A DNA stretch of 57,722 nucleotides from Planctomycetota bacterium (GCA_024277285.1 JAJRVM010000249.1:1-57722), one strand, 5' to 3'; positions 40,208 through 49,916 are shown, counted from the stretch's first letter. Notes: generated by a model not told the origin, from the sequence alone. Translations and numbers: made by a program.

Positions 40208-41194
40208 CTATGAGCCACTATCAGGCGTGGACGACCCGTGAACAGCCACACTGCTTACGCCATGCACACGCATTCGCAAGCTGAACAGGCATTTCGAGGC
40301 GGTGATGAAAAGGGTGCTGCGATCTTTACCACCGAAGCAGACGTTGGCTGTCCAGCGTTCGTCAATCGGAATGTGTTTGATCTGCTTGCCTTGCGCATTG
40401 AATACGGTAACTCCCTTGCCGGTCAAGTAGACGTTGCCTTTATTGTCGATCGTCATTCCATCTGAGCCAAGATTGCAAAACAGCCGTTTGTGAGTCAATG
40501 TTCCATCTCGTTCAATCGCGTACGCATACGTCTTGCCCGCCTTGATGTCGGCAACATAGAGCGTCTTGCCATCGGGCGTCCCGATCAAGCCGTTCGGCGT
40601 CACCAGGTCATCGACGACTCGAATCACGTTCTTGTGATCGGGGGCCACAAAGTAGACACCCTGACAACTTTGTTGGCTCGGGCCACGGTCCCAATATTTG
40701 CGTGGGTAATACGGATCGGAAAAGTAGATCCCGCCATCGCTGCGCATCCAAAGGTCGTTGGGAGCATTGAGTAGTTTCCCTTCAAAGTCCTTGACAATCG
40801 TCGTGGCGTTGCCGTCGGGCGCGATGCGCCACAATTCGTTCTTCTCGTCCGCACATGCCCATAGATTGCCGGCTTTGTCAAAGTACAGTCCATTCGATCG
40901 GCCACACGGCTGTTTGAACGTCGAGAGTTTGCCGTCGACCGACCAACGCATGATGCGATCGTTCGGTTGGTCGGTGAAAAATACGTTGCCGTCGCGGTCA
41001 CATGCCGGACCTTCCGTGAAGAGAAACGAGTCGGCCAACTTCTGAACTGTCGCACCGGGGGCGACGACGTCGTGCTCATCAGCTTGCAACGGTGGCACTC
41101 GCAGCGGCAGAACGCATGCCAACAGAGCAACGGCAGTACCGCGAATAATGGCCCGAGATCGAGTCGACGACGAGGGTGGAAAAGTGCTATTCAT
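40208..41194 (-). CDS. Secreted SMP-30/gluconolactonase-like propeller protein
   Basis: 328 residues from the ATG at 41194, with AGGAG upstream. The N-terminus (about 1-40) is a signal peptide ending near LQADEHDVV. The rest is a six-bladed propeller of the SMP-30/gluconolactonase/LRE family: FTEGPACDRDGNVFFTDQPN, GRSNGLYFDKAGNLWACADE, NAPNDLWMRSDGGIYFSDPY, TPNGLIGTPDGKTLYVADIK and SDGMTIDNKGNVYLTGKGV. It probably hydrolyses a sugar lactone outside the cytoplasm. It stands alone, divergent from the zinc-ribbon gene. Confidence 0.88.
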   Translation of the reverse strand: MNSTFPPSSSTRSRAIIRGTAVALLACVLPLRVPPLQADEHDVVAPGATVQKLADSFLFTEGPACDRDGNVFFTDQPNDRIMRWSVDGKLSTFKQPCGRSNGLYFDKAGNLWACADEKNELWRIAPDGNATTIVKDFEGKLLNAPNDLWMRSDGGIYFSDPYYPRKYWDRGPSQQSCQGVYFVAPDHKNVIRVVDDLVTPNGLIGTPDGKTLYVADIKAGKTYAYAIERDGTLTHKRLFCNLGSDGMTIDNKGNVYLTGKGVTVFNAQGKQIKHIPIDERWTANVCFGGKDRSTLFITASKCLFSLRMRVHGVSSVAVHGSSTPDSGS

Positions 41195-41963
41195 GCTGGG
41201 CTCCTGGTGATTCTGCTGCAAGGGTGACGACCTACTCTTGGATGGCCGGCCTTGGGTACCGCATCCAACGATGCCGGTCCAATACGGTCTCTGCTAACGA
41301 CGTAGGCGAATACCCATGTTAACGAGTTCCGGCTCGGCAAACCACGCGTCTGGATGCCGTTATCGGGTCGATTCGCGTTTGGTCGGTACCGGCAACGGCT
41401 TTTCCGGATATTGCCAACAGGTCTTGAATCGAAGTGCCCGTTTGCCGATACAATACGCGTGCGCGCCGCCCCAATCCTCAAGCGACAATCCGGAAGATCC
41501 GGTATACAATAGAGGTAACAGTTTAGCCGAATGAAGTAATGTCGCTTTCAAGTGACTCCCATTGAGCTTGTCCCATGGGTGAATACGGCTGGTGAGCTAC
41601 CCACGATGCCAGCTACTCCTCCCCTTGCCTCGCCGCCGCCTTCGGCGGCGGCGAGGCAAGGAGGCCGTGAATGTGGGGGGGGATGGGAAGTCACGGGTAG
41701 CCTACCAATCCTCTTCACCCACCGCACAAGGCGGTGGGGGTTGACCGATGGAAAATGAAATCGAGTGCACGTCTCACTTCAGATGGCTAAACAGTTACCA
41801 ATAGAGCAGGCAGGCGTCTGCAGGTCCAGAACCTAATCGTCGGCTGAGAGTATTTCGTTGGTTGCTCGCCCCCCACTGCCTTGTGCGGTCGGTGAAGAAG
41901 TTCGTTGGGTCTGCCCTTTTCGTGTAGCGGTCCATTCAATTGGGCGGTATCGGAGCGTTCATT
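41195..41963. other. Divergent intergenic region holding MITE copy 1
   Basis: Separates two divergent genes. It contains the complete MITE at 41515-41798. It also has an inverted fragment near 41865-41895 whose reverse complement (CTTCACCGACCGCACAAGGC) resembles the 3' hairpin of the same element. No gene seen. Confidence 0.6.
41515..41798 (+). mobile_element. IS66-type MITE, copy 1 (284 bp, complete)
   Basis: Starts GTAACAGTTTAGCC and ends GGCTAAACAGTTAC, terminal inverted repeats of about 14 bp with one mismatch. It is flanked by perfect 8-bp direct repeats CAATAGAG (41507-41514 and 41799-41806). Ends beginning GTAA and 8-bp target duplications are known features of the IS66 family. It has no coding capacity. 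Inside are a perfect 18-bp hairpin (41623-41640 with 41644-41661) enclosed by GCTACCC/GGGTAGC pairing, and a CCCACCGC/GCGGTGGG hairpin near the 3' end. Confidence 0.9.
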
Positions 41964-44006
41964 ATGGCGATTCAGGTAGTCTGCGAATGCGGATTTCGCA
42001 AGGAAGTTCCCGACCATTGGAAAGGCATGCGAGTCAAGTGCAAGTGTGGGCGAAGTTTTGTTATTAGCGATGACGGGTGCATCGAAGAGCCGCCGGTCGC
42101 CGCGCCGCCTAAGCAACGGACCAAGGGCGCGCCAAGCACCGCGCCCACATCGCCCCACACGGACGTCGCAGCGCAGGCGGATCCTGTGTTTGACGTATCG
42201 TCTCCACGCCGACGCGAATCGGTGGCGGCACGCTATCACGCGCGGCACGATCCCAAGAAGTCCCGTAAACGCATGGTCTTGGTGGGCGGGGTTGCGATCG
42301 CGCTGATTTGTCTGGGAACGCTCGCCTTCGTGTTACGTGATGAGTTCTTCGCTGCGCGTCAACGCACGGCGCAGGCCAACGTGCCGCTGGACGCAAAGCA
42401 GCCTGCCGCGTCACCGGCTGAGAACAACGTGCCGTCGCCGGCCGCTGCAGGTTCATCGGAATCAAAAGTGACGGGCGGTGCAGTCGAGGATGATATGACG
42501 GCGTTGTCCGAAGAGACGCGGCGTCTCGGTTCACGCATCGCCGAGGGAAACGAGTTGGAGGCAGATGACGGCCTGCTGTTGACCGGGATGTTCGGCGACG
42601 CCGACAAGAATCTGGGCCTTGCCGACGAACAAGTCGAGAAAATCAAGGAGTTGACCAAACAAGTACGGGAAAAAGAAGACGAGTTTGTGGCGGGAGGTAT
42701 TGACCTTGGCCAATGGTATGTCGACGGCGAAAAAAATGGTAATGCGTTGTTGGCCGTCTTGACGGACGAGCAACGAACGCAATTGCGTGAGTTGATCGAG
42801 CAGGAGAAAGTTGCGCGCGTACGTCTCGAAGAATATGCGGCGCAGCTGCGGCCAGAGTTGAAGATTCCAATCATCTCGTGGAAGATTGAACCGGACGGCA
42901 TGAAGCGGTCGGCCATCAAGGACTGCGGTATCGCGGGAACTGCAGCGGGCAATGGCATCCGTAGCGTGACTTCGTGTGGTTATTTCGCATTTGCCGAAAA
43001 CGTGGCCGCTCGCTTGACGTACGAAGTATGGGACCTGGTGACGAACAAGCGAGTTGGCAAATGCGTTGTGCCGCCAGCCAAGCCCGACGACACGACAGTC
43101 ATCGCGCAAGACGGCCAGTTTATTGTGCGTGGGGGAAAAACGGATGGTGGCGGCTATCGTCTGCAAGTCTGGACGATTGGATCTGAGGGTGACGCCGGAG
43201 GCAAGCCTAAGACGAAGGATTTGCCAAAGGGGAAGGGGAGCGATGACGCCGATGCGTATCAGTTCGTTGGCTGTGCCGTCAATCGTGTGATCTGCGTGTC
43301 TGATCGCGCGTTGTGGATATGGGATCTCGATGCCGACGACCTGCACGAGGTGGCGTTTGCCGAGTGGATCCCGCATGGGTTGCCAAGAGGTGCGCTCAGT
43401 GCCAGTGGACAGTATGCTGTCCTGGCACACCTCCACAACCCAGTGATTGAATCGACGCAATACCATTTCCTGGAAGTCGGCATCTACGACCTGCAGACCG
43501 GAGAACTGTTGGGCAACCAGGTCGTCGCACCCGACTATCAGCCGTTCAAAGTTGGCGCGATTGCGCTGAGTAATAATGGTCGCGAACTGGCTATCTTGTG
43601 GGACGTTGAGCCACCCGAGCCCAAGCGTTTCCTGATCCACATGAGCGCCTCGGTAGGAGAAGTGATCGAAACGATTGAGGATATTCCAGCGGCGTCGAAA
43701 GGTTATGCCCGTACGCATGGCCTGCCGTCGCGCGACCTGTTGTGGTTGCCCGATAATAGCGGCTGGATTGTGAACATGCAGAGCCTCATTGAAACCGAAT
43801 CGGGCTCCGTAATCGATATCGAATTACCCAAATCGTCAGCGCGTGGCGAGGCGGGTAAACCGGCCCTGAAGAATATCGTCGACGTCGTGCCGGCCGGGAA
43901 TAATCGTCTGTTGTTGATCACGATTGAGCCGGAAAAGGACGCGTCGTCGACCGGGCAGGTGGAGAGTCAGTTTCTGGAATTGCCCGAGATGGGCCCCTTC
44001 ATGTAG
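41964..44006 (+). CDS. Zinc-ribbon / single-membrane-segment / propeller-like protein
   Basis: 680 residues from the ATG at 41964. Residues 1-35 hold CECGFRKEVPDHWKGMRVKC and CKCG, a short zinc-ribbon-like pattern common at the N-terminus of planctomycete membrane proteins. A basic stretch and one membrane segment (about 101-125, MVLVGGVAIALICLGTLAFV) follow, then a low-complexity linker and a helical region (about 170-285). The C-terminal 390 residues are strand-rich with WD40/propeller-like repeats. The function is unknown. It is convergent with the cytochrome gene, 31 bp apart. Confidence 0.75.
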   Translation: MAIQVVCECGFRKEVPDHWKGMRVKCKCGRSFVISDDGCIEEPPVAAPPKQRTKGAPSTAPTSPHTDVAAQADPVFDVSSPRRRESVAARYHARHDPKKSRKRMVLVGGVAIALICLGTLAFVLRDEFFAARQRTAQANVPLDAKQPAASPAENNVPSPAAAGSSESKVTGGAVEDDMTALSEETRRLGSRIAEGNELEADDGLLLTGMFGDADKNLGLADEQVEKIKELTKQVREKEDEFVAGGIDLGQWYVDGEKNGNALLAVLTDEQRTQLRELIEQEKVARVRLEEYAAQLRPELKIPIISWKIEPDGMKRSAIKDCGIAGTAAGNGIRSVTSCGYFAFAENVAARLTYEVWDLVTNKRVGKCVVPPAKPDDTTVIAQDGQFIVRGGKTDGGGYRLQVWTIGSEGDAGGKPKTKDLPKGKGSDDADAYQFVGCAVNRVICVSDRALWIWDLDADDLHEVAFAEWIPHGLPRGALSASGQYAVLAHLHNPVIESTQYHFLEVGIYDLQTGELLGNQVVAPDYQPFKVGAIALSNNGRELAILWDVEPPEPKRFLIHMSASVGEVIETIEDIPAASKGYARTHGLPSRDLLWLPDNSGWIVNMQSLIETESGSVIDIELPKSSARGEAGKPALKNIVDVVPAGNNRLLLITIEPEKDASSTGQVESQFLELPEMGPFM

Positions 44007-44037
44007 TGTGTGTGGCGCGGCGTGTCTGCAACGGCGC

Positions 44038-45885
44038 TCATAGCGATAGCACGAATTCAGCGAGGTCCGCCAACTCCTGCTTGCTCAGTTTCGCGGCGCC
44101 CCTTATTCCGTGCTTACCGTCCGCCAGCAGTTTCTCGATCGTGTCATATCGGCCGTCGTGCAGGTAGGGTGCGGTGCGCCAGACTTCGACCAAGGTTGGA
44201 GTGTCAAACTGGTTGTCGAAATACTTCGACGCCGCCTTACCGATGCGGTGTTTACGCTTATCGGTATAGAGTGTCGACGGATGACAGCGGTTGCAGGCCA
44301 CCCGTTTACTTGTAAACAGCCGTTGTCCACGTTGTGCCGAATCGCTCAGCTGGCCATCTACCAAGTAGGGGCTCGGCACGGGTGCGAGTGATTTCAGATA
44401 GGCATCGATCGCTTCGGCTTCCTGTTCCGGGCGGTAGCTGAACAGAATGTGGGTAATCCCGGAGCGAACGGCTTGTTCGGCGGTCTCGCGCACGCCCTTA
44501 CTCATGGCGGGCGGAGTTTGGTGGGACAGCAGTAGGCTCTTCGAGTTCTTAGGATTCCCCGTACCGTCGTTCATCAGGTCCCAATTGAGTCCATCGGTGC
44601 GGCCATCCGGATGGCAGCTGGCGCAACATTGCCACTGCCGGTAACAAATCGATGCGTCGTTGAACAGCAAGTGACCGCGGCGCTGAAGTGTCAGTTGGGG
44701 CGTCGGTCCCAAAGCAATGGAATGGACGCTGCGTTTGCCATCGGCATCGACACGAGCAACTGCAATCGTGTCCGTGAAATACTCGGTCACGTAGGCTGTG
44801 CCTTCATGGACGGCGATCGCACGAGGCCCCTTGCCCGGCAAATCGAAGCGGCGCCACAACGTCTCGCCAAGGCTGGGATAGATCGGCCACGCGCCGGGAA
44901 GCGGTGACATTGTCTTGCGCGCGGTTTCGCCGACCAGGTCACGGATCGTGATGCGGCTCAGTTGATGCGTGCCTGCGTTCGTGACCCAGACCGACGCGCT
45001 GTCGCATGCGATTCCCCACGGGTTGGCAGCGCCCGTATACATGTCATCCAAGCCGATCGTGCTGAGTGTTTTCATTTTCCGTAGATCGATGATGCTGACG
45101 ACATTAACGTTGATCCACCCCATGTCGACACGAAACGGAATGCTCAGGAAGTTCGAGAGCAGATGAGTGACGAAAGCGTATCGTCCATCTTCGGTAATGT
45201 CGATGTCACGCAAACTGCTGGCACCGCTATACAACTCGATGTCAGTCGTTTCATGCGTCGTCGTATCGATCACCGTGACGACCGCGTTGATATGCTCTTC
45301 GAGTTCGGGGTCGGCACGCCGATAAGGAAGATGGTTGGCGACCAGTAATTGTCGCCCGTTGGGTGTCAATGCGGCCGCAATGGGTTCGCGCCGCACGGGA
45401 ATACGCGTCAGTTCCGTTCCGTCACTCAACTGGATGATCGAAATGTTATTGTTGAATCGATTGCAGACGTACAACCGGTTTCGGGATTGATCCAGCACCG
45501 GGCTCATGGCGGTATGGCCGGCCAATAGGGTTCGTTCGACCTTGCCCGTCTCGACGTCCAGCTGCAAAACGGCGCTTTGCGGCGCTGCGCACGTGACGAA
45601 CAAACGCCGACCATCCGCAGCTAACACAAGTCCCGTCGGTTCCGTCGGCAGGTCGATTCGCCGCCGTACCTTACCGCTGGGCAAGTCAATCCAAAGCAAC
45701 TGTTTCGCGTCGGCACATGCGACATATAATCGCTTGGCGTTTGGTGCGACCGCAACTGCATTTGGGCCCAAGAACGGTTGTGCCGCGGCACAATGGTTCA
45801 GGCTCAGCGCCAAAGCCAACGTCGCCAGCGCAAACGCAAGTCGCTTGTCTTGCCACCGCCTCGCAAGCAGGATATCTCCACGCAT
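44038..45885 (-). CDS. Secreted YVTN-propeller protein with two c-type haem sites
   Basis: 615 residues with an N-terminal signal peptide (about 10-36, ALATLALALSLNHCAAAQPF). The middle is a YVTN-type beta-propeller (VAVAPNAKRLYVACADAKQL, ALTPNGRQLLVANHLPYRRA). The C-terminal third has two CxxCH haem-binding motifs (CASCHPDGRTDGLNWD and CNRCHPSTLYTDKR), as in di-haem cytochrome c peroxidase/MauG-like domains. It is probably periplasmic or surface electron-transfer or oxidative machinery. The ATG at 45885 is used. The combination is common in Planctomycetota. Confidence 0.85.
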   Translation of the reverse strand: MRGDILLARRWQDKRLAFALATLALALSLNHCAAAQPFLGPNAVAVAPNAKRLYVACADAKQLLWIDLPSGKVRRRIDLPTEPTGLVLAADGRRLFVTCAAPQSAVLQLDVETGKVERTLLAGHTAMSPVLDQSRNRLYVCNRFNNNISIIQLSDGTELTRIPVRREPIAAALTPNGRQLLVANHLPYRRADPELEEHINAVVTVIDTTTHETTDIELYSGASSLRDIDITEDGRYAFVTHLLSNFLSIPFRVDMGWINVNVVSIIDLRKMKTLSTIGLDDMYTGAANPWGIACDSASVWVTNAGTHQLSRITIRDLVGETARKTMSPLPGAWPIYPSLGETLWRRFDLPGKGPRAIAVHEGTAYVTEYFTDTIAVARVDADGKRSVHSIALGPTPQLTLQRRGHLLFNDASICYRQWQCCASCHPDGRTDGLNWDLMNDGTGNPKNSKSLLLSHQTPPAMSKGVRETAEQAVRSGITHILFSYRPEQEAEAIDAYLKSLAPVPSPYLVDGQLSDSAQRGQRLFTSKRVACNRCHPSTLYTDKRKHRIGKAASKYFDNQFDTPTLVEVWRTAPYLHDGRYDTIEKLLADGKHGIRGAAKLSKQELADLAEFVLSL

Positions 45886-46353
45886 CAATCACTCCTCCAA
45901 CGCCACGACTCCTTACGAGCAAACGTATGCACCATTGCTACTGTCTGCAGTTTAGCCTGCCGAGCTGCTTTTTCGTAGTCTGGTATACTCCCGTAACCCT
46001 TCACGAGTCTCGCGGAGGAGAACCGCTCGTATTCGCGGCGAATGCCGCGGTAGCATGTAGCCACAGGCGTCAGCCTGTGGTCACTGGATTACATCAAGAC
46101 GGATAGCCGCGAATGCGGCGGCAGCAATCGCACCATGGGCTCACGCCCATGGCTACATGCTATGGCCGCTTCGCGGCTGTCTTGTTCGTGCTCGTCAGCG
46201 TCCATTAGCGGTTCACGTGTTCTGCCCCACGGGACCTTCCGCCGTGTTATGATGACGCGTGAAGTTCCTCCCTCTTGTGTGCTCGGCGCAGGCCAGAGTA
46301 GACACGTCGGGAGCCGTTATCCGTCGATACACCCTCCTCCCTACCCATCTTCA
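45886..46353. repeat. Divergent intergenic region with nested hairpin cluster
   Basis: No gene seen. TAGCATGTAGCC (46051-46062) pairs with GGCTACATGCTA (46151-46162). It encloses the hairpins CCACAGG cgtcag CCTGTGG (about 46061-46080) and CCATGGG ctcacg CCCATGG (46133-46151), plus related blocks ATTCGCGGCGAATGCCGCGG and AGCCGCGAATGCGGCGG. The clover-like folding potential resembles short repeats recalled from planctomycete genomes. It lies between the divergent cytochrome and sialidase-like genes. Confidence 0.65.
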
Positions 46354-47460
46354 ATGAAAGTCACGCCCATGTTTCACGGTCGCTCCCATGTGCTGCAATG
46401 GTACTGTCTGGCGGGTTTGAGTGTTGTGCTGTCCACGCTCGCCGGAGCGGCAACGGCCAGCGACAAGCCGGAGTTGCCCGAGGTGAAGGTCACTAACGTG
46501 CGCCGAGTCTTTTACAATGGTGAGCACAACGCGTTCACGGATCTTGTCCGATTCCGCGGCAAGATCTACCTGGCGTTCCGCAGCTGCCCCGACGGACACA
46601 TGGTTCATCCGACGGCCTCGATCATAATTCTGCGGAGTGATGATGCCGGGCAATGGGAACAAGTACATCGCTTTCAGGTGAAATTCCGTGACACACGCGA
46701 CCCGCACTTTTTGGTCTTCAAGGACCGCTTGTTCGTTTATACAGGCACTTGGTACAGTGGCGCGAAGACGATTCCGGTGAGCGAATATGATCTGAATAAA
46801 CACCTTGGATACGCGGCCTGGTCGAACGATGGAGGCACCTGGCACAGCCCCGTCATGCTGGAAGGAACGTTTGGTCATTATATTTGGCGTGCCAGCCAAT
46901 TCAACGGAACGGCTTACCTCTGCGGGCGGCGGAAACGCGACTTCGATGACCGCCCACGCGGGGAAGGACCAACCGTTCAATCGTTGATGCTCGAAAGCGA
47001 CGACGGTTTGATTTGGCGCAAGCGTGCGATCTTCCAGGAAGACCGAGGCGATGAGACGGCGTTTCTGTTCAAAGACGATGGTGATATCATCGCCGTCGGC
47101 CGATGTGGCGGCCAGAACGCGCAGCTCCTTCGCTCACAGCCACCTTACCAGAAGTGGCAGCGACTCGATTTGGGACGCTATGTTGGCGGCCCCCTCCTCG
47201 CGCAGTGGGGCGATCGCTACGTCGTGGGAGGTCGGAAAAACGTTGCTGGTCGCGGTGCCAAGACGTGCCTCAGTTGGCTGGTCGGCGATCAATTGCACGA
47301 CTTTGCCGAGTTGCCAAGTGGTGGCGACAATTCCTATCCTGGCCTGCTGCCACTGAGCCCCACACACGCGATCGTATCGTGGTACTCGTCCCACGAAAAA
47401 GATGATGCAGGCAAGACGATTACCGCTATCTATATGGCCGACTTGGAAATCGTCAAGTGA
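46354..47460 (+). CDS. Secreted sialidase-fold (BNR-like) protein
   Basis: 368 residues from the ATG at 46354 (46369 is an alternative). A signal peptide is visible (CLAGLSVVLSTLAGAATA). The mature part is strand-rich with RVFYNGEHNAFTDLVRFRGK, IYLAFRSCPDGH, RDTRDPHFLVFKDRLFVYTG and SDDGLIWRKRAIF, a pattern of sialidase/neuraminidase-like six-bladed propellers with Asp-box-like turns. A glycosidase or sugar-binding role is inferred; catalytic residues cannot be confirmed. Confidence 0.7.
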   Translation: MKVTPMFHGRSHVLQWYCLAGLSVVLSTLAGAATASDKPELPEVKVTNVRRVFYNGEHNAFTDLVRFRGKIYLAFRSCPDGHMVHPTASIIILRSDDAGQWEQVHRFQVKFRDTRDPHFLVFKDRLFVYTGTWYSGAKTIPVSEYDLNKHLGYAAWSNDGGTWHSPVMLEGTFGHYIWRASQFNGTAYLCGRRKRDFDDRPRGEGPTVQSLMLESDDGLIWRKRAIFQEDRGDETAFLFKDDGDIIAVGRCGGQNAQLLRSQPPYQKWQRLDLGRYVGGPLLAQWGDRYVVGGRKNVAGRGAKTCLSWLVGDQLHDFAELPSGGDNSYPGLLPLSPTHAIVSWYSSHEKDDAGKTITAIYMADLEIVK

Positions 47461-48094
47461 CGCGGCACGCGACCGGGTTGCCTTGCAAGGGTTCACGGAA
47501 ACGCTGCGCAACACGAATGCAACAATCTCTCTGCCGGGCTTGTCCCGGCGTGCTAAAAATATGGGGTTGTGGGCAATATGAGCATTTTTGAATTGGGGTA
47601 ACCGTTTCGCCGAATGAGGTAATGTCGCTTTCAAAAGACTCCCATGGGCTTGTCCCATGGGTGAAAACGCCTGGTGAGCTACCCGCGATGCCAGCTACTC
47701 CCCCCACTTCCCTCCCCGCCGCTGAAGGCGGCGGGGAGGGAAGTGGGGCCGTGTATGTGGGGGATGGGACGCCACGGGTAGCCTGCCAATCCTCTTCACC
47801 CACCGCACATGGCGATGGGAGTCGACCAATGAAAAATGCACTCGAGTGCACGTCCCACTTCAGATGGCTAAACAGTTACGAATTGGGCAGTTTCTGTGCC
47901 CCTGCAGACGCTCTTTTTCGTCTTGGTTCTTCGCCCCGATAGGCAACGCTGTGCAGCATTTCTTCCGGCGCGTTTCGTTCGCCCATGGCGGTGCCCTGGC
48001 TCTTTACCGCGAAGCGGTTGTACCCCGAAGGGAGAACCTTATTTCTTGACCGATACTCAGTCGGCATCAACTCGAAGACGGTCTTCGCCCGCAT
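47461..48094. other. Convergent intergenic region holding MITE copy 2
   Basis: Lies between two convergent genes. It carries the complete MITE at 47598-47879. It also has the block CCTTATTTCTTGACCGATAC (48037-48056), which recurs near the cas operon and araD. No gene seen. Confidence 0.6.
47598..47879 (+). mobile_element. IS66-type MITE, copy 2 (282 bp, complete)
   Basis: Starts GTAACCGTTTCGCC and ends GGCTAAACAGTTAC. It is flanked by perfect 8-bp direct repeats GAATTGGG (47590-47597 and 47880-47887). It is alignable to copy 1 over its whole length. It carries CCCATGGG cttgt CCCATGGG near the left end, a perfect 21-bp central hairpin (47702-47722 with 47728-47748) and the GCTACCC/GGGTAGC outer pairing. 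Confidence 0.92.
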
Positions 48095-49258
48095 TCATTC
48101 CGCACACCACAAGGGGATGGGGGCATCGTGCAGCACGGCGTCACTTTGGCAAAGTGACTGGATATGTTTTTCGGTCTGAGCCACTTCGGTGCTGTTGGCA
48201 AGAGCCTCGATACGCAAGTCGAAGGAGCAGGTTGCGCCTGGTTCCAAGGGGACGATACGACCTTGGCGTTGTTCGAAGCTGTGCGGATTGGGATAGTTCG
48301 TTGCTGGTTCCAGTCCGGTCACGTAGCCATCGGCTTCGGCCGTCTGGTTCTTCCAGAGGCTGAAGCAGGGCAGTTGCTGCAGGTCAAAATGGACGCTCAC
48401 GCCGCAGTCGCCTTGTGCGTTCTTCAACATGACCGCGCTGCGGCGTTGTGTGTCTGCCTGCAAATCAAAGAAATAGACCTGTTCTTCGGTGCCGGCGACT
48501 GGCGGGTCATATTGAGCCCAATGCGCCAGTCCTTCCACCGCACGCGGATTACGCGGTACCAGGGTTTTGACTGGCGCGACGACGCTGGCTCCCGGGCCGA
48601 GCAGCGGTGGCCCCACGTTGATGTGGTAGAGCATCTGGATATCGGTGGGGCTGGCAGACAAGTTCTCGATCGTATCGCGAATTTCGATCGAATTGCTGCC
48701 CACACGCGTCTTGATCGTGGTGAACATGCGGAGTTTGAAGAAGTGGAAACGGATTTCGTTGACGACGCCGGTGAGTGTAATTTCACCGGTATCGCCATCG
48801 ACGTGCAGTCGCACTTCGCAGGCCGGCTTGTTGGCAATGCGGCCGTGCAGGCCGTAGACCAACTTGCCTTGATCGTCGAATTCAGGCGCACCGTTGCTCT
48901 CCAGGCCGCAACGGACGAGGAGTTCATCAAAGCCGTCGAGCCACCCCAGGCCGCTCGGGTCCGCCAAGGGGACGAAAGAGGGATGAACGGGGCCCTTGAC
49001 GGGCGAGTTCCAGCCGATCTGCTGGTCTCCGAGCCAGGCCTTCCAGAGTCCCATGCCACGCGTTGGCAGGACATCGAAGCGTAGCTTGCCGTTGTCGATA
49101 TGGACCACATCCACCCCATCGCTCAAACCGGCGCGCAGGCGGTACTTGTGAATTCGGTAACCGCTGGCCGCTCCGCCCACGAGTTGGGGTGTCACTTCCA
49201 GCTGCTCGACATACTCGTGTTCCGCCGCATCGGCGAGTACCCAGGTTGTTTCCGCCAT
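48095..49258 (-). CDS. DUF4432 family protein (aldose 1-epimerase-like)
   Basis: 387 residues from the ATG at 49258. The galactose-mutarotase-like beta-sandwich is seen in GVDVVHIDNGKLRFDVLPTR, GMGLWKAWLGDQQIGWNSPV, GWLDGFDELLVRCGLESNGA, LYHINVGPPLLGPG and GYVTGLEPATNYPNPHSFE. The family is thought to act on sugars or sugar derivatives, and the substrate is unknown. It is convergent with the sialidase-like gene and divergent from the cupin gene. Confidence 0.88.
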   Translation of the reverse strand: MAETTWVLADAAEHEYVEQLEVTPQLVGGAASGYRIHKYRLRAGLSDGVDVVHIDNGKLRFDVLPTRGMGLWKAWLGDQQIGWNSPVKGPVHPSFVPLADPSGLGWLDGFDELLVRCGLESNGAPEFDDQGKLVYGLHGRIANKPACEVRLHVDGDTGEITLTGVVNEIRFHFFKLRMFTTIKTRVGSNSIEIRDTIENLSASPTDIQMLYHINVGPPLLGPGASVVAPVKTLVPRNPRAVEGLAHWAQYDPPVAGTEEQVYFFDLQADTQRRSAVMLKNAQGDCGVSVHFDLQQLPCFSLWKNQTAEADGYVTGLEPATNYPNPHSFEQRQGRIVPLEPGATCSFDLRIEALANSTEVAQTEKHIQSLCQSDAVLHDAPIPLWCAE

Positions 49259-49916
49259 TTTGTCCTGTTCTCCGGCTTGCGATTCCCCGATATGTTTACG
49301 AATTCCCGAAACGCAGGTTCCCGAACGAACTGCGCGGGTGCGAGCGCGCTCGAACCTCGTCTTCACGCGATGCTTTCGCCTATTTGGCCAGGCCGAACGA
49401 CTTCATCTGCTGAACACGTCCGCAGCCCCTTGGTGGTAGCGCCGTCGCAACACGCGGTTGACGCGGCACTTTTGCGCTCGCAAGAGTAATATTGCGCCGA
49501 GGACGCGGCAACTCCGGGGTACTTTGCCCGGCAAGTCAGGCGCCAAAACGTCACGTTCTCCGCAGTATTACTAACTCCAAAGATCGTTATCTCTTTGCCA
49601 AAGCTCCAGCGACCAACGGGAGCGGGCCAAGGGGGCCCCGAGTGGTAGCTCGGAGTTGGTTGGCGGCCCTGCTGCCCAATGTATAAACCAATGTACGGGC
49701 AAATGGGGGCGTTGCCCAGCAGCGTGGTTACGCATATTCTTGAGGTCGTTTACTTGCGACGGGGGGCTCGTTCGCATACAAAACAGAATCGCTTGCCGTC
49801 GCTCCGCAGGGCACTGCCCCCCTTGGGGTATTCCGCCCGCGTGGTGGGGTTGGGGCGGCCCGCGAACAACGTGCGCCGGAAACAATTCATAAATAACGGT
49901 TTGTGGAGAAAAGCAA
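49259..49916. other. Divergent intergenic region
   Basis: About 660 bp between the DUF4432 and cupin genes. I see only small palindromes such as CGAGtggtaGCTCG near 49640, and no gene or clear promoter boxes. Open frames on both strands here have shadow-like composition. Confidence 0.45.
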
